Assembly (NCBI GenBank): GCA_002812745.2 | Contig: NCSJ02000171.1 | Location: 26,525-90,524, forward strand | Direction of reading: 5' to 3' | Length of the DNA stretch: 64,000 bases | Origin: Scytalidium lignicola | Lineage: Eukaryota; Ascomycota; Leotiomycetes | In this document: piece by piece, positions 31,964 through 46,000 of the stretch | How positions within the stretch are numbered: position 1 is the stretch's first letter | How the letters are laid out: every line of letters starts with the position of its first letter | Program-made: the position numbers and the translations under genes | Notes under the pieces: model-generated | What the model saw: only the letters and a program-made list of their open reading frames with translations | Databases searched by the model: none | What the model was told of the DNA's origin: nothing

Positions 31964-33341
31964 CTAATCCGTGGGAGCATGTGTAAACAAAAAGCTGACG
32001 CTCTCGCCATTGTGTGTTCTTCTGATGGCCTCGGCCAGGGTCGGGCTGATATCGATCGTCTTCAGCTTGGGGCAAGACTCATCTTTGCCAGCCAAAGGTA
32101 CTGTATTCGTAACCACAACTTTCGACAGTTTGCTCTCATTTAGAGTCCTGTTGCAATGTTAGTAATCATTATGTTTCCATACAATGCTTCTTAAGCTTAC
32201 TTTATAGCATTGCCAGACAAGACACCATGAGTAACCAAAGCAACAACTTCTTGAGCTCCATTTGCCATGACAGTGTCTGCAGCCTTGGCTAGAGTACCAC
32301 AGGTATCTGCCATATCATCCACTAGGATTGCAATCTTTTCTTTGACATCTCCGACTAGAACCATTCGAGATACCTCATTTGGCCGAGCTCGTTCCTTGTG
32401 AATGAGAGCGAATCCAAGATCCAGTCTGTCAGCTATAGATGTAGCTCTAGGAGACTATAGTCAGTATGGTTTATAAGAAGACTCCGGCCACAAATCGGTG
32501 TGACATAACTAACCTCTTAGCACCACCAGCGTCTGGACTAACAATAACACAATTCTTCACATCTAAGTTCTCCCGGATCCATCTAAGAGTGGAAGGTTCG
32601 GCGTATAGATTATCAACTGGAACATTGAAGAAGCCTTGTATTTGACTGGCATGAAGATCCATCGTAATAACATGGTTACATCCTGCAGTCTGTAACATAT
32701 TTGCCACCAGCTTGGCACTGATAGGTGCACGACTTTTGTCCTTCTTATCTTGTCTGGCTGTAACCCGTGATTCTAGTCAGCATAAATCATTGATATAAGG
32801 GAGAGGATATAAACTAATATATAATGCGTAACTCGATAGGTAATTGCAGGCTGGAAGGACTAACCGTATGCTGCTAAGACGTCAGTATTTGGATCCATAA
32901 TGGCCGAAGTAGATATGCGCCATGGGAGAAGCACATACGGAAATTAGGGATAACGGCTGTTATTCGTCGCGCAGAAGCCGTCTTGCAAGCATTGATCATT
33001 ATAAGCAGTTCCATGAGTCCATCATTAACATCTCCAGGGGCGGTGGATTGGAGAATGAACACTTTACAGAGTCAGTAGGTCAGTCGTAACTTGAGTGCCC
33101 GTGTGTCTCATCGGAAAGTGACGCACCATCTTCGTCACGGACAGATTCTCCAATTGTGACGCTCGTTTCTTGGTTTGAGTAGTTAAGGCACATAGCCTTT
33201 GCAAGTTCAATTCCAAGCCTAGAAGACGTGGATGAGCCTTCCTCCAGAGTATTGTATCTATGTACCTTACCTATCTGCCACTAGCTTAGCAAGCTGGGGA
33301 TGGCTGTTCCCAGTCAGAAGTTTAATGGAATTTGTAGCCAT
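31964..33341 (-). CDS. prs: Ribose-phosphate pyrophosphokinase (PRPP synthetase)
   Basis: Makes PRPP from ribose 5-phosphate and ATP for purine, pyrimidine, His and Trp synthesis. I rebuilt exons 33271-33341, 33127-33218, 32939-33061, 32865-32870, 32514-32757, 32201-32446 and 31964-32147, totalling 966 nt (321 residues), the usual family length. Visible blocks are the start [39 protein letters not shown], the conserved [47 protein letters not shown] and the PRPP-binding [13 protein letters not shown] region (here [13 protein letters not shown]). The fourth exon is only 6 nt and supplies parts of the Pro-Tyr-Ala codons in NFPYARQ; without it the most conserved part of the protein is broken. 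Confidence 0.95.
32865..32870 (-). other. 6-nt microexon of the PRPP synthetase gene
   Basis: On the minus strand the six bases CATACG are flanked by ...TTAGCAG before and GTTAGT after. They join a C from the previous exon and CC from the next to encode Pro-Tyr-Ala. The flanking introns are 68 and 107 bp. Confidence 0.85.
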
Positions 33342-34055
33342 TTTTATTGAGTTGGGAACGCCTCAATTGTCGGGAGGTTCAGAACTGGTCTTTCTATGAC
33401 AAAAATGGGAATATCCCAAATATTTAGCTTTACAGCAAAATTTTAAAGAAATAGCATATCGATCGCTGCAGAAAAGCTTGGGTAGAGGCGTTATTTTTAT
33501 TCGAAAGATGGCAAATGAAGCGGCTTCACAGAGCTTGAATGTCGAAATTATTTTAGCGGGGCATGAACGTTAGCTAATTGCCGGAGCTTTCCGATCGCGG
33601 GGAGCTGGGTTAGACGCGCAAATTTTTGCTACATTCGTCATGACCCTGTAATGTAGCCGCCCTCACTGAAATACCTAGGTTTGTTTAAAAAGCTCTGTAT
33701 TGCTAATGACTTGATGAATACCAGACGCTATTGTCTACTATACAGAGATATGTTTCTAGAAGTAGTACGAATTAGGTAGGCCATGCTTGGTTATGATGCA
33801 CGAACGGCCTGCACTCCGTTGTGCGCCACAGTACCAAGTCATTGGTCTCCATCCCACATCTTCCTTAATAACCCATTAAAAACATCTTGAAAGAAAAAGA
33901 AAATATCATCCATCACTCCGCTATGCTGCCTTTTGGCCACAGAGGAGAATCATCCGAATACACAACCGAAAGAAGCTTTTGCGCCACCAAATGCTGATCA
34001 AGAGCCGTCAATGCATGAGAACATTTGTAAGGGAAAGAACATAAAAGATGAACCT
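33342..34055. other. Intergenic between TOM1 3' end and the PRPP synthetase start
   Basis: About 710 bp between two minus-strand genes. A short plus-strand frame at 33933-34118 overlaps the TOM1 end and lacks an ATG start. No gene supported. Confidence 0.5.
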
Positions 34056-37000
34056 CTATGCGAAACCAAAGTACTCGCTTCCTGCAGTGATAGCCATGAG
34101 GAGATGTTGTCGAAGTGATTCGTAGCTTTCATATTCTGGAAGATCAAGTTCTAATTAAAGGGATTAGTATAGGCAAGAGAAAAAGAAAGCTGCCAAAACG
34201 GTAAGAGTACTTACGATTGAAGCATGTATGGGAACTTGGAAGTCTGTCCTTATTGCCGTAGTCTCGATGAATGTTGAATCTGCTGAAGCCATTCATGCCT
34301 TCAAGTTCCTTGAATCCATTAAGCGGTACCTTACTGGTTCCGGTGACAAACTGTAGCAATTTTGCGCGTTCCTCCTTGTCAAACGAACGAACAGCTCGCC
34401 AGAACCACTGAATCTGTGGGGATGCACCAGTATAGTTATGGTATTCAGTGTTGCTCTTCCAATCATCCACGTCAATCTCTGGGAGACCTGATATGAGTAG
34501 TTCCAATTCTTGCTCATTGAAGATTGCAACGAGTTCTGCTGGAATAATTTCATGGAAACCTAAGCCATGTTAGTACGTGTTGTATTCATATAAAAGCCTT
34601 TTGAGGCTAGATAGATTTACCTTTGAGAAATTCACTTAGCTGGTCTTTCACAGACCCGGTGAGCCTCCACTCTACCATCAAGCGAACATACTCGTGCTTG
34701 TTCTCGTCGGTTACAGCAATATTCCGTCCATTAGGAATAAAGTCAATTGTCTCCACCACTCCAAATTTATCGTTGTCGACAGAGAAGGTTTCTGTGATGA
34801 TATCATTGATGTCGTTCTCGAGCATCCAGACTAGAGATTTGTAGTAATCGGGATCAAGTGATTCCATATCTTTAATTGATACTGGTTTGCCTAAGATAGA
34901 CTTGTAGACCGCTCTGCTGAAGTGACAGTCAAGGACACGGCCTTCATAGAGAGCTTTGCCGATGATTCGCCCAATGAACTTGAAAAACATTAGATGTTCT
35001 TCATTGACGCTGCTCAACTGGTTTGGATGGAAGGTTGTGCGATCTGACGAGACCGGAATGAATAGAGCATAGCCAGGGTCGAACATCTGTCTTGAGAGCA
35101 CCTGGAACCATTCTCGAGTAACGCCACCAGCATCAACACCTTCTTCACCATGGAATCGGATGCTGAGTTTTCCATACTTCATCTGATCTCCAGTCTGGAA
35201 GTAGAGAGACTTGAAGGAATCGTGGAAGACTTGATCACGTCTGACAGAAAGTTGTAGAGGGGGATATGATTGGCGACTGTTTTGGTTCCGGTTGTGTATA
35301 CTTCGACTGAAGTAATTCCTCTTATTGTCAAACTCGAGAACTTTGGGGTTTTTGACAAGAAGAGAGAAGGTGCCAGACATGAGTTTGGGGGTATGTCGAA
35401 CAAGATCGTTGAGAATCTTGCGATGCTCTTCTGTAAATGTGAAGAACAAATTCTCCATTCTAGATTCAGGAGGGGGACTGGTCAATAATAATTCTTTGCC
35501 CATTTGAGAGCGTGCTAATGGTGTGTCTTTGAGACTCGTGTTCTTGCAAACGACCATCAAGGATTCAATGAGCGGAAGAAGAATAGTAGCAACATTAAGC
35601 ATATGTTCTCGCTGTCGAATTGCACGGAGACAAGCGCTGAGTTTATCCCACATTGGCCCAAAGGTAGAGTTCTCATAAAGGCTTGAAAGCAAGTCTTGCT
35701 TCTTGTCTAGTTGAGACGCTTCTTCGGCTAGCTCGCCTTCAGGCTTATCCTTCTTGTTCAATTTAGGATCAAACAGATGGTCCAAAGCTGTCAACACACG
35801 AAGCAGTTTGTTTTGGTCAGAGCTGCCAGGTGAAAATTTGGCTAATGCAACCCCTTGGATCTCGGTTCCGGTAGTGGCCTTTTCAATCTGTGGTAGTAAT
35901 TCCTCAAGATCTTTCAAAATCAACTCTCCAAGTTCTTGTGCTCTGGAGATGAGTTCACGCCCAAAAATATCCTTTGCACCAGGGATGGCGGATAAATTCT
36001 TAATCGTAGAGATAGTCTCGCGGAATGTCTTAGAACTACATTCACGAGCCACGAAGATATTGATTACGAGCTTGAGATTGTGCTCTGGTATGATAGGAGG
36101 TACGAGAGGGCGTTGCTTCTTTTCGGCCGAATCGGTTGAGGTAGCAGTTGGCTTCACCTGTTGATCACCGACAGTAGCTGATGTCTCACCTTCATTGTCC
36201 ACAGCCTGCGGAGATGCTGAAGTATCTGGTTGTGCTGCAGTAGTTGACGGCTCGGTTTGTTGCTCATTATTATTTGTTGTAGCTTCTGGAGATGAAGTCG
36301 AAGGTGCCGTCTCAGCAGCAGGTTGCGCCTCCTCAACTGATTTCGCTTCACTTGCAGCCTCCTTTTTCTTGCGTTCCAAGGTTTGAAGAGGCTGCGTGAT
36401 CATATTGAGAAGCATTGAGAGTGATTCCATCACAGAAGAGCTCTCCATAATTACCTCACGATCAAGGAGGCTGAGTAGGGAGTTGAGAGCATACTTCGAT
36501 GCCTTAATATCTTTTCCTTTACTTTTGCGACTCAGGCTACGCTTTAATCCACCAGCAGGTTCATGCTCGGTAAGGAAGAAGGATGGAACATGTGGATTGA
36601 CTTGAGTAAGGTAGACAAGGGTGGTTAAGCACTGTTGGACTACCATTATAGGGGAGGCTTCCGAGTTTGCCTGAATCAGTGAGCCCATGCCTGAAAGTGT
36701 CTTTCTCAAAGGTTGTGGCGTTTTTGGTTCCTTCTCTTTTTCTTTTGGTTGTTTTGCCCTCAATGACAACTGAGCAAAGCTTCTTTCGACCGCACTCATA
36801 TCCGCACTGCCATCTTGAAGAATATGGAGAAGCGTACTTAGGACCTCAGCTCGGTTAAGTCTGTTCAAGGATATGTTTTGCAAGACTTGATTGAGGGTGT
36901 TTCGTAGGCTTCCTTGTTGGAAGATGAACATTAAGCGCAGTAGAGTTGCCACTCCAGATTTGTCGAGCATTTGAACGATAGTGCGTCGCTGGGTCTTTTG

Positions 37001-40000
37001 ATTTCCAGATTCTGGCCCTTCTCCAGGTGGTACAATTCGAGATCTACCTATATTAATTGGAGGTCTGCCTTGGTGCATTTGATCTCGTTGTAGCGCACGA
37101 GCTTGGGCGGCAATATCAGCTGGAAGCTGGGCGATCATTTCTTCATCCTGTTCCATGAGGACTTGTTGTCTGAAAGCAGGTGGTAAAGTAGCAAGAATAC
37201 TAGCAGCATCCATATCCGGAGCTGAAACTCCACCACCATTTGCAGCTAGCTGACGACGTTGCTCCTCACGCTCGCGCCGTCGGCGGTCTTGTCTCTCCTG
37301 TTGCATAATTTCATCTCTGATATCATCAGGTAGGGCATCTAAGAATTCTTGGTCAATTTCTGAAGGTTGGTTACCGGTTGCGGCAGCTTGGGATCGTCGT
37401 TCAGCGACAGCCGACATGATAACTTCCTCCCTAATCTCCTCTGGAAGCTCAGCGAGGAATTCGGCATCAATACCTAGGTCCGTGATATCATATGTACTTC
37501 CTCGAATAATTGTCGTTACTCTGGGTCGCTCCTCTGCGGGTATCTCTTCGGTATTGGAAGCTGCGGGAGCTGCTTGACTCTCAACGCCTTCCATAGCTTC
37601 AGCGATGCTTGATTCTCCACCTTGGCGGTCTGTTTCTGACTCTGCACCTTGGGCAGCAAGCCTTTCCGCTTCAGCTTTTTCAACGGCTGCCCTTTCTTCC
37701 GCCTCTTTCTTTTCTCTAGTAATGCGCTCCTCCTCTTCTTTGGCTTCTCTGGCCTTTCGTTCTTCTTCCTGCTTGCGCTTCGCTTCCTCTTCGAGTTTAC
37801 GGGCCCGTTCAGCCTGAGCTTCCCTTAGAGCCTTATCCTTTTCTATAGCTGGGGGAACCAGAACTGCCATTATAGCTTGTGAGAGATCCATTGCCCTTTC
37901 AAGAGCACTATTTGGCCCAAAGATTAGTTTTGTTTCTTCTGTCCATCTGTAGCTGGTTGATTGTGGCGAGAACACATTGGCACTCCAAGGTTCTGTAGGC
38001 TCTCTCCGGGTTTCGGCTCGTGCCCCCCGGGACATTCCAAACATCGATTGTATGCTTCGGGGTAGATGAACAGAGTGGCCATCGCTGGTTGTGATGTGGA
38101 ATGACAAAGCTTGTCCGTTGCGAGCCAAACCGGGGGGTAATGATCGAGACATATGATCTAACAGAGCTTCTATATTTCCACTGAAAGGATGGCGACCGAA
38201 CCCAATATCTAACACTTCTGAACCACCTGGGCCAACCCAATTACTGACGATTGCAGGGCGACTGATTGAGCGTGAAGAGCTGTCAATGCTGGCCCCGTTG
38301 GAATTGCTTCTTCGGAGAAGAGGATTGATGCCATCATCATTACTACCTCCAGCTCCTCCTCCGGGTCGATGCGAACGGTATGGTCTAAAGTCTGGCACTG
38401 TTGTCGAATCAGCTCTGCTCACCATAGTTGTGACAATAAAATCATCTAAAGCTTGTAGTCCAGTCAATGTGTCTTCTAGTATCCTTGATACTTGTGAGGC
38501 GAGATCTCGACCAAATGGATTGACTGGCGCGGACGCAGGACTCAACATACCACCTAGCGGATCTGGATGACCACCAGGGAACAACGGGAATGGATTCGGT
38601 AGTCCATGTCGATGACGTCCCAAATTACTACGTGGAACGATAACGGGTTGATCGTGTTCGCCTTCCCATTCGATATCTACTGGTCCATGTCCATCAACTG
38701 GTATCATTGTCAGTACTTGTCATGGATGAAAAATCAAACCGAACTTGCCTGAATATCCGTGATCAAACATATCATCTTCATCCATATCGTCGTCTTCATC
38801 CTCATCATCTGCACTGGTTAGTATGAGGAGCGCAAACAAATTATTGGTAAGTACGCCAGCAAATCTCTAGAAGGATTAAGGAGGTGGTAAGCTTACCTTC
38901 ATCATCCTCCAAATACTCTCCAAGGACTTGCTCATCGGCATCTAGATCTTCATCTTCAATACGTTGGAGGAATTCAACCGCTCCAGCATGATCATTGCCT
39001 TCAAGGGCACGGACAATATGACCAAGTGGCCCACCTGCTAAACCATCCATCAAATTACCATGGGTTTCATCTTCGTCTTGGTCTTCAGGCCCGCCCTCAT
39101 AATCTTCCTCATCCTCAAGATCGCTTTCCCAGTCATCCATATCATCCTCATCACCAGGCTGATGAATATTGCCATCTTCATCTATGATCTCAACGCGAGC
39201 TTCCTCATCTTCATCCTCGTCCTCGTCTTCATCTTCTTCATCCTCGTCATCTTCGTCGCTCGACTCATCGTCATCGTCATCGTCCATAATGACTTCAACG
39301 TCAACATCACCAGGAAGACCTTCAATGGGACCAATTCCAGGGATTTCTTCGTCCTCGTCGCTTATATTATCCTCGTCATCTTCAGGCATTTCCTCCTCGT
39401 ACTCCATTTCCTCGTCATACTCGCCTTCGTACATTTCTTCATCATCTATGTAAAGTTAATAACCAAGTCTTATAATGAATCACTAATAGACTTACCATCT
39501 TCTGAGTCGGAAGATGAATCTACCTCTCTGCCAGGCTCAAACATTCCGAGGGTCGAGTTTCTGAATAGGTCTGGAGTTTCTTCTCGTTCATCTTCTAGAT
39601 CAGATACTGAGGTCGCAGACTCTATTTCCTCTTCATCTCCCTGCCCTGGATGTGAAGATATAAGAGATAGATCACTGAGATGTATGGCGGTTTGTGTTAA
39701 TGCCTTCAGTGGACGCAATATGTACTTGACAGCCCTCTTTGCCCCTGGGAAATTGAGATCGATATCTGCGATAGAGCCTGTCAAAGCTGCGATATAACCT
39801 TTTTCGAACATAATGCGTCGGAGTTGGGCTTGCGATCTACTAGCCAGTGGTCCATCATTTCCGTCCTTTCCGCTCATAATGTGGCTCATCAGCTCAGCAA
39901 GAGAGAGCATCCGAGCATATTTAACATCGAGTGGCTCAGTTGAAGCACTTGCTTCACGGTATGCCTTAAGCACATGGTCAAGAACAAAGCGGCGTACAAA

Positions 40001-43000
40001 GAGGAGATCGGGTTCATCCTCGGGATCTGTTGCCTCACGGTACTTATCAAGGATCTGTTCTCCAGTCTTGCTGAGCAGTGCAGTCAATACTGAATCTGCC
40101 CATGTCGATGTATTCAGCTTTTTCCACAAAGCAGTTGTGCTTGGATGATCGAGGGTGCCGATCGGGATAAGATCAAAGAGAAGATAATTGACGATGCTTG
40201 AACGTGGCTTAGAAGGTGTCATAGCTTGAGGGGGAGCACTGCGTTTGAAGTTGATGAACTCGATTTTGGTGCGATTATAGGAGGAGAGCAATTCGGTCAG
40301 ACATTGTAACAAGAAGCAGCGATAGACATATATTGGATGCTCTGCTGGCTTAAAATCCTGCTTGCTCATTGGCTTTGAAGTTTTTAAATCTTTTGATGAG
40401 CTTGTGTCACCTACAGCAGCTGTACCAGTCATAGAAATATCTCCATTACTTGAGGGGCCGGTGGTTTTTTCTGGTGTAGAAGGCGTAGGCGCAGTAGGCA
40501 TCAATCCAACATGAGCTGGGTCTTTATCCTCGACATCCTTGTAATTTAATAACTCACAGAGTAGGAAATGAATAACGCCGTCTGGATTCTCGACAACTGG
40601 GAACTTGTGTTCTGGGGCCGCAGATTTCGCTGCATCTGTCATCTCACTGTCCTGGCCTTCAGTAGAAGGTTTGACATCTCGGATGGTGAGATCCTCAGTA
40701 ACGTGAACGACCGGTTGGATAGAATCTTCTGGTTTATCTGTATTATTGGGAGATGGTAAGATATTATCCTTTAGGACAATGGATGGAGGCCGGCTGGGGG
40801 CATCGGGATTCTGAAAAGTCCATCGATTAAACATGGCCATCTCATTCGTAATCTGCACAAAGATTTCTGGAGCTCGTAGGGCGCATTGATGCAAACCGCG
40901 TAGATATGCATGGACGTCCACACTTCGTTGAGTGCGTGAAGATTCGAAGAAATTGACGATTTCTGATCTCATGATCCTCTTAACAGTTTCTTCGTCTTCA
41001 ATGACGTGCCGCAATATTAACATCAAAGGTCCCTGGATCCGACCTGAGCTAGCACCGACAAGTTGCTTCGCCATAACAAATAGACGTTGTATGTTCTTCT
41101 TCTCTCCTAAGGATTGAGCTATCGATCTTGTTCGTGTCAAGATGACAAGGATACGTATTACTGCTAACGCCAATGTCTCGTCCTTACCGATTCGGGGTAG
41201 AATGTCAAGAATGGATTCAAAGAGCTGCTCTCGTTCTTCATCACCTACTACAAGGTCTCTCTTTTCCAATACAGGAGCTTCAATGGGGTCATTCTCACCC
41301 TTTGGTGCCGTCCATTTTGTCTTGAAGGGTTTGGAATCATAGGACAGCAAGGTCTCAAAAATTAGGAGGATTTGAGCAATCCAAGGTGACGGCTCCTCTG
41401 GAGAATGAGTAGGTGATAACTTGACGAAGCCAAGCAAAGCATGGAGGTTCTCTTTTAATTCACCTAGTGTAGCTTCATAGAATGAACGATGCTGAAGCAA
41501 CAGCGCTAAGAGATGGGCATATGCAGCTACTTTCTTGCCATCTACACTCACATCCTCAAATGACATCAGGGCAATGACCAATGTTTCACCTATTGCCTTC
41601 TGTAGGGAGTTAGGGTCACTGGACTTGCTAATCACCGTCATTATGAGATCGGCAACTTCAAAGGTGACCTCCCCATGAGCATTGATCACGTCAAGGCATC
41701 TGTCAATTAACTTCTCCCTGATAGCCGCCCTCTCATCATTAAGATCATCGACGGTGACTGGCTGGTTGGAATTTTGTTCAGCATTTGACGAACTCGATGG
41801 TCGGTCCCCTGGGGGTGCACCTGAAGGAGTTGCAAGACTGCTATTCAATGTTCCTTCTGCATCGTGCCCGATGTGGTCAGAATCTTGGAGAACGGACTGC
41901 TCATCTTGAGAAAGAGTGGATTGAAGGTCATTGACTGAGACAAGAAGTGGAGCTATTGTCGAAGAATCAATAGCCATTGCATGATCATCGGGAGTTGATG
42001 CGCCAGTTGATACAGCCGTGTCAGGTCTAGATGAGCTTCTCTCGGGACTGGAAGTTATGTCTACTTGTGGTATGGGGTTACGTCCACTAGACCGTTCGGC
42101 ATTTTGCTCTCTGCAATACTCTGCCCCAGTAGATATATTGTTATTGCAGCGGAAAAGCGCTTCTTTCGCAAGATCTTCGTCAAATTCATGCTCTAACAAG
42201 TTTGTCAAATGGTCGGAATTGAACTTGAACACCCTACGAGGGGATTTAGCAGGAATAACCGGTTTGTCTGATCTTTTGAACGCGTGACTCTCGTTGTCGG
42301 CAAGTGCTGTTAGCCGAATGACTTCGATGATCTTTTCAGAGATAAAGCTGGGCGAATTTTCAATAAGATCAGACTCCCAGAGTCGTCGAACAGCAGGCAA
42401 CACCGCCATGCGCAACTCAACTAGAAATTGGGCAGGTATGAATTGATCGGGTCGACTGCGATCTCTCTCCGAGGATCTGGTGCTCATTGACATAGTTTGT
42501 ATGGACTCTGTGATATTCTTCCCATTAACGAGTAATGAATACAATTCGAGAATCTGTTTTGCACCAGTTGTTACCATCTCATATCTCAAAATGGTATCTG
42601 CATTCCTCTTTTCGGTGTCCTGATTGCGCCAATAGGTATCTCGTATCTCATCCGTGAATATTTTGAGAAGTTGGTTCAGCTTCTCAAATCCCTCGCGGTC
42701 TCTGAACGCTTGTAAGACTAGGGTATTTGTCTGGACCGGACGTTCATTGCTGTCGATAAGGTCTCTAAACTTTTTGCTATCGATCAACATTTCCTTCAGC
42801 GCCAGTATTAAACCAACCCAGTAAGCGAATTGTTCTCCCGATTGTTCTCCCGATTGTTCTCCTTCACCAAACTTGTTCAACTGCCCTAATATTGTCTCTG
42901 CTAAGGCTTCCGCAATGGCAGTGTTCCTTTGCTTCTGGAAAGCATCCGGATGTCGTTTCGTTACAAGAGCCTTACCCAAGGTTTGGAAGAATGGAGAAAT

Positions 43001-46000
43001 AGTGCGTGGCAACTTTCCGAGAAGAAAGTCTAGCGTTTTTAAGTTCTGATGTTGTGCAGACCCTTCCTCAGGTGCCGTTGGGACCACTATACTTGCAGTC
43101 GGAAGAGAAGCAGATCTGGCTTCAGGCGTTGTAGTACCATTGTTTCTAGTACTGGTCTGATCATGTTCGGTGCCTTGAGCATCATCATCATCACTTCTCT
43201 CCACTACCGATATGGATGGATCTAGGCTTCTAACCGCATCAAGAACCTGCTCTGCAGCTGCAGGAATGGTTTTTCTGGATGCACTCTTCCAGTATGTTGG
43301 GACCGTCATTCGCAAAGCAATTTCTTCCTCCAAGGAAGCACCAAGGATTGGTCCAAGATCAGTTACAAGTTGAATGTAGTAATCGGCTAGGTTCAGTTGA
43401 TTGAATCCAGAATTTGAGCCACGATGATTAAAGGCGGAGGCATGGAAGCATTGGTGAAGAGTAGATACGAGGGTCAGAATATTGATAAGTGCCTTAGCAA
43501 TCCTCGTACCATTCTCGAGGAAGGTTGGGTGTACAGCATTCTGTTGCTCTTCGACTATAAAGGGACCAAAGTATGCACCGTCTCTTGGGTGAAGAGTAAA
43601 GGATCTGAGAATACTTGCAGCAGTCTGCGTGCGTTTAAGTAGGGATGGCATAACAAGGTGTGGTTTCTGTTCTGCAAGAAGAGCAATAACTCCCTGAAGG
43701 GTTCGGCTAGCTGGGGTATCCGAGAAATCATATGGTAAACAAGCTGCCTCAGCTAAGTCAATTACATATTCGATACCTCCTCTTGTGCTGAAATCGGCAC
43801 GTATGGAAGAATTGCTGAATAGTGCTTGAAGAAATGTTGCTACAGCGCCGATATAGGGAGTCATAGAAGTAGAAGCGTCAAAGGATGTTGAGGTAGCATC
43901 TCTCTTTGAGGTTGTAGCATCAATATCAGTCATCTCCACATCCGTACCTTCATCGTGTGCCTTTTCTTTGCCCTTACCAGAGATGCTGGATGGAGATGCT
44001 GATTCAACGGCCGGTACAACCTTATCTTCAGCGCCACGAACCCACATTTTGGCACCAATTCCACCATCTTCTGCCTTTGATTTACAGAGATAGCCAACCC
44101 GAGCGACCATGTCCAGAACAGATTTCATGATAGCATTCTTGAGAGGCGGATGATGACGGACCAATTCATCGAAAGTACTACCAAGGTTTGAGGGAAGATC
44201 TGTATTAGCCTCCATACACTTGACATGCTCAGGACTCTCAAAAATTTCAAAAAAGCTCTCTAGCGCTCGTGAAGCCTGGAACATCTTCATTCCAGAACTA
44301 TTGAGGCAAATTGCGCCAAATGCTTGAGGGACGACGTAGATGGTATCTGAAGTTGGCATTATACCTTGAGCCAGTGGCAGTGATCGAGGAGCTCGGAGTG
44401 TAGCTGATGTTGGCGGGTGAGGTGCTTCATCATCGCTGTCGCTCTCACCAGAATCTGAGCCATCTGAAGTAGTTTCATAATCGGGCGCATCACGCTTGGT
44501 TTGGCTCTTCTTTAGTTCCATAACAATTTCAGTACCAGTAACTGCTTCCAGGAACGCCCTGCTCAATCCAGCTTCTGCAATAACAGCAAAACTTGTGGGC
44601 TCGTTATTGATAAAGTCATTAAGGATGCTGACTGCATTGGTCCAGACGATTGATCCGAAACAATGAACATTCTGGATGATCTGACGAAGGCTGCCTAACA
44701 ACTGAGAAGAATCTATCAAGTTACGTAGCAACCTGTCAAAGTTACCTCCATAACCTCCTGCAGTTGACATCATGTGATGAATGAATTTCAGAACCCATTT
44801 AAGTGTCTGTTGATGATAATGTGGGATATCGTAGTCCACAGAGGCAGCCTTGTACTCAGGCTTTACGCCTTGGACAGATTTCACCTTCTCAGATGCAGTA
44901 GTAACCTCAAAAATGATTAGGTCTGAAATTCTATCAAGGCCATTAGCATCAACGAGAGCTTGAAATGCGTCCCTAGCGTGGTACACGATGTTGTCCATGA
45001 AGGCAAGAACCTTTGGATGATAGCGTTCGGCGATAGATGTCCGCAGAGTTAAGATTTCCACCAATATATCTATCAATCCCGCAGTAACCAAGTCGGATCC
45101 AGCGCGAGGGATTGTGGAGACGTTTGATAATAAGGAAAAAAGAGCCTCACGCCACTCATCCTCCGCTGTTGTCTTGTCATCGACATCCTCTTTGGCCATC
45201 TCTGCAACAGCTTTTCTGACGACGTAAAGGAGGATTCCGTGGTTAACATTGGTATTAAGTGCTGCACAAATATCCGGGGCTTTGGTTTGATGTTGGGCAA
45301 GAGCATCAAGAGTTAACAAGGTAATGGTCTGTAAAGTAGTGGGAATAGGTGGCTCGCCTTCCATCGGTGGATGGACCAATTCAGCAAGCTGATAGGTGAG
45401 TTGTAGACGACGCGGCTCGTCCGTATCCTGTTTCAGAACTTGCTCAAGGAATACAGACTCCGGATGAATGTAGGCCAAATTTGTGATAGCTAAAAGGCGA
45501 ATAGCCAAGATCTGCCGTCTGGACTCCAAAGATGATGTCAAAGCTTGAGCAATCCGGAGCTTTGTAAGAAGCTCATACTGCACCTCTTTTGGTAAACCAG
45601 GGGTGTATTGCTCAAGCAAGGCATGCACGCCGGAGGCTTTGAGCTTCCAAAACGGTATTTCAATAACCTTTGTGCTTGAACGTGTAACTTCCTCGTTGAG
45701 GGTGGACGAACGGGATACTGCAATGGGAGATTCATCGGAATTTGATGATCTGTTTGCACGTTGAGCATTCGGACCCAAATTAGAGCTCCGACGAATAGGG
45801 GTGGGGGTTGCAGGTGTTGGGGAAGTGGTGGTCGCATGTGGAGTGCTCTGCTCTTCTGCATCTAGAACGCTCTTGGGATAATATACAACCTTCACATCAC
45901 CCCATTGGGCCCACGAGTTAGTCGACGAGTCCGAACCCTTTCTAGCACTTCTTGGGCTACTACCGAATCCCGATACTCCTTTAGCTATTGAGACTAGGTC

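Noticed and set aside
33933..34118. A short plus-strand frame at the 3' end of TOM1
   Set aside because: It starts without ATG and overlaps, in antisense, the last TOM1 exon. Composition of the TOM1 exon explains the second half.
39060..39797. A 245-codon plus-strand hydrophobic frame opposite TOM1
   Set aside because: It is the mirror of the Glu/Asp-rich coding tract of TOM1, which reads as Ile/Val/Leu/Phe codons on the other strand. It is a shadow frame, not a membrane protein.
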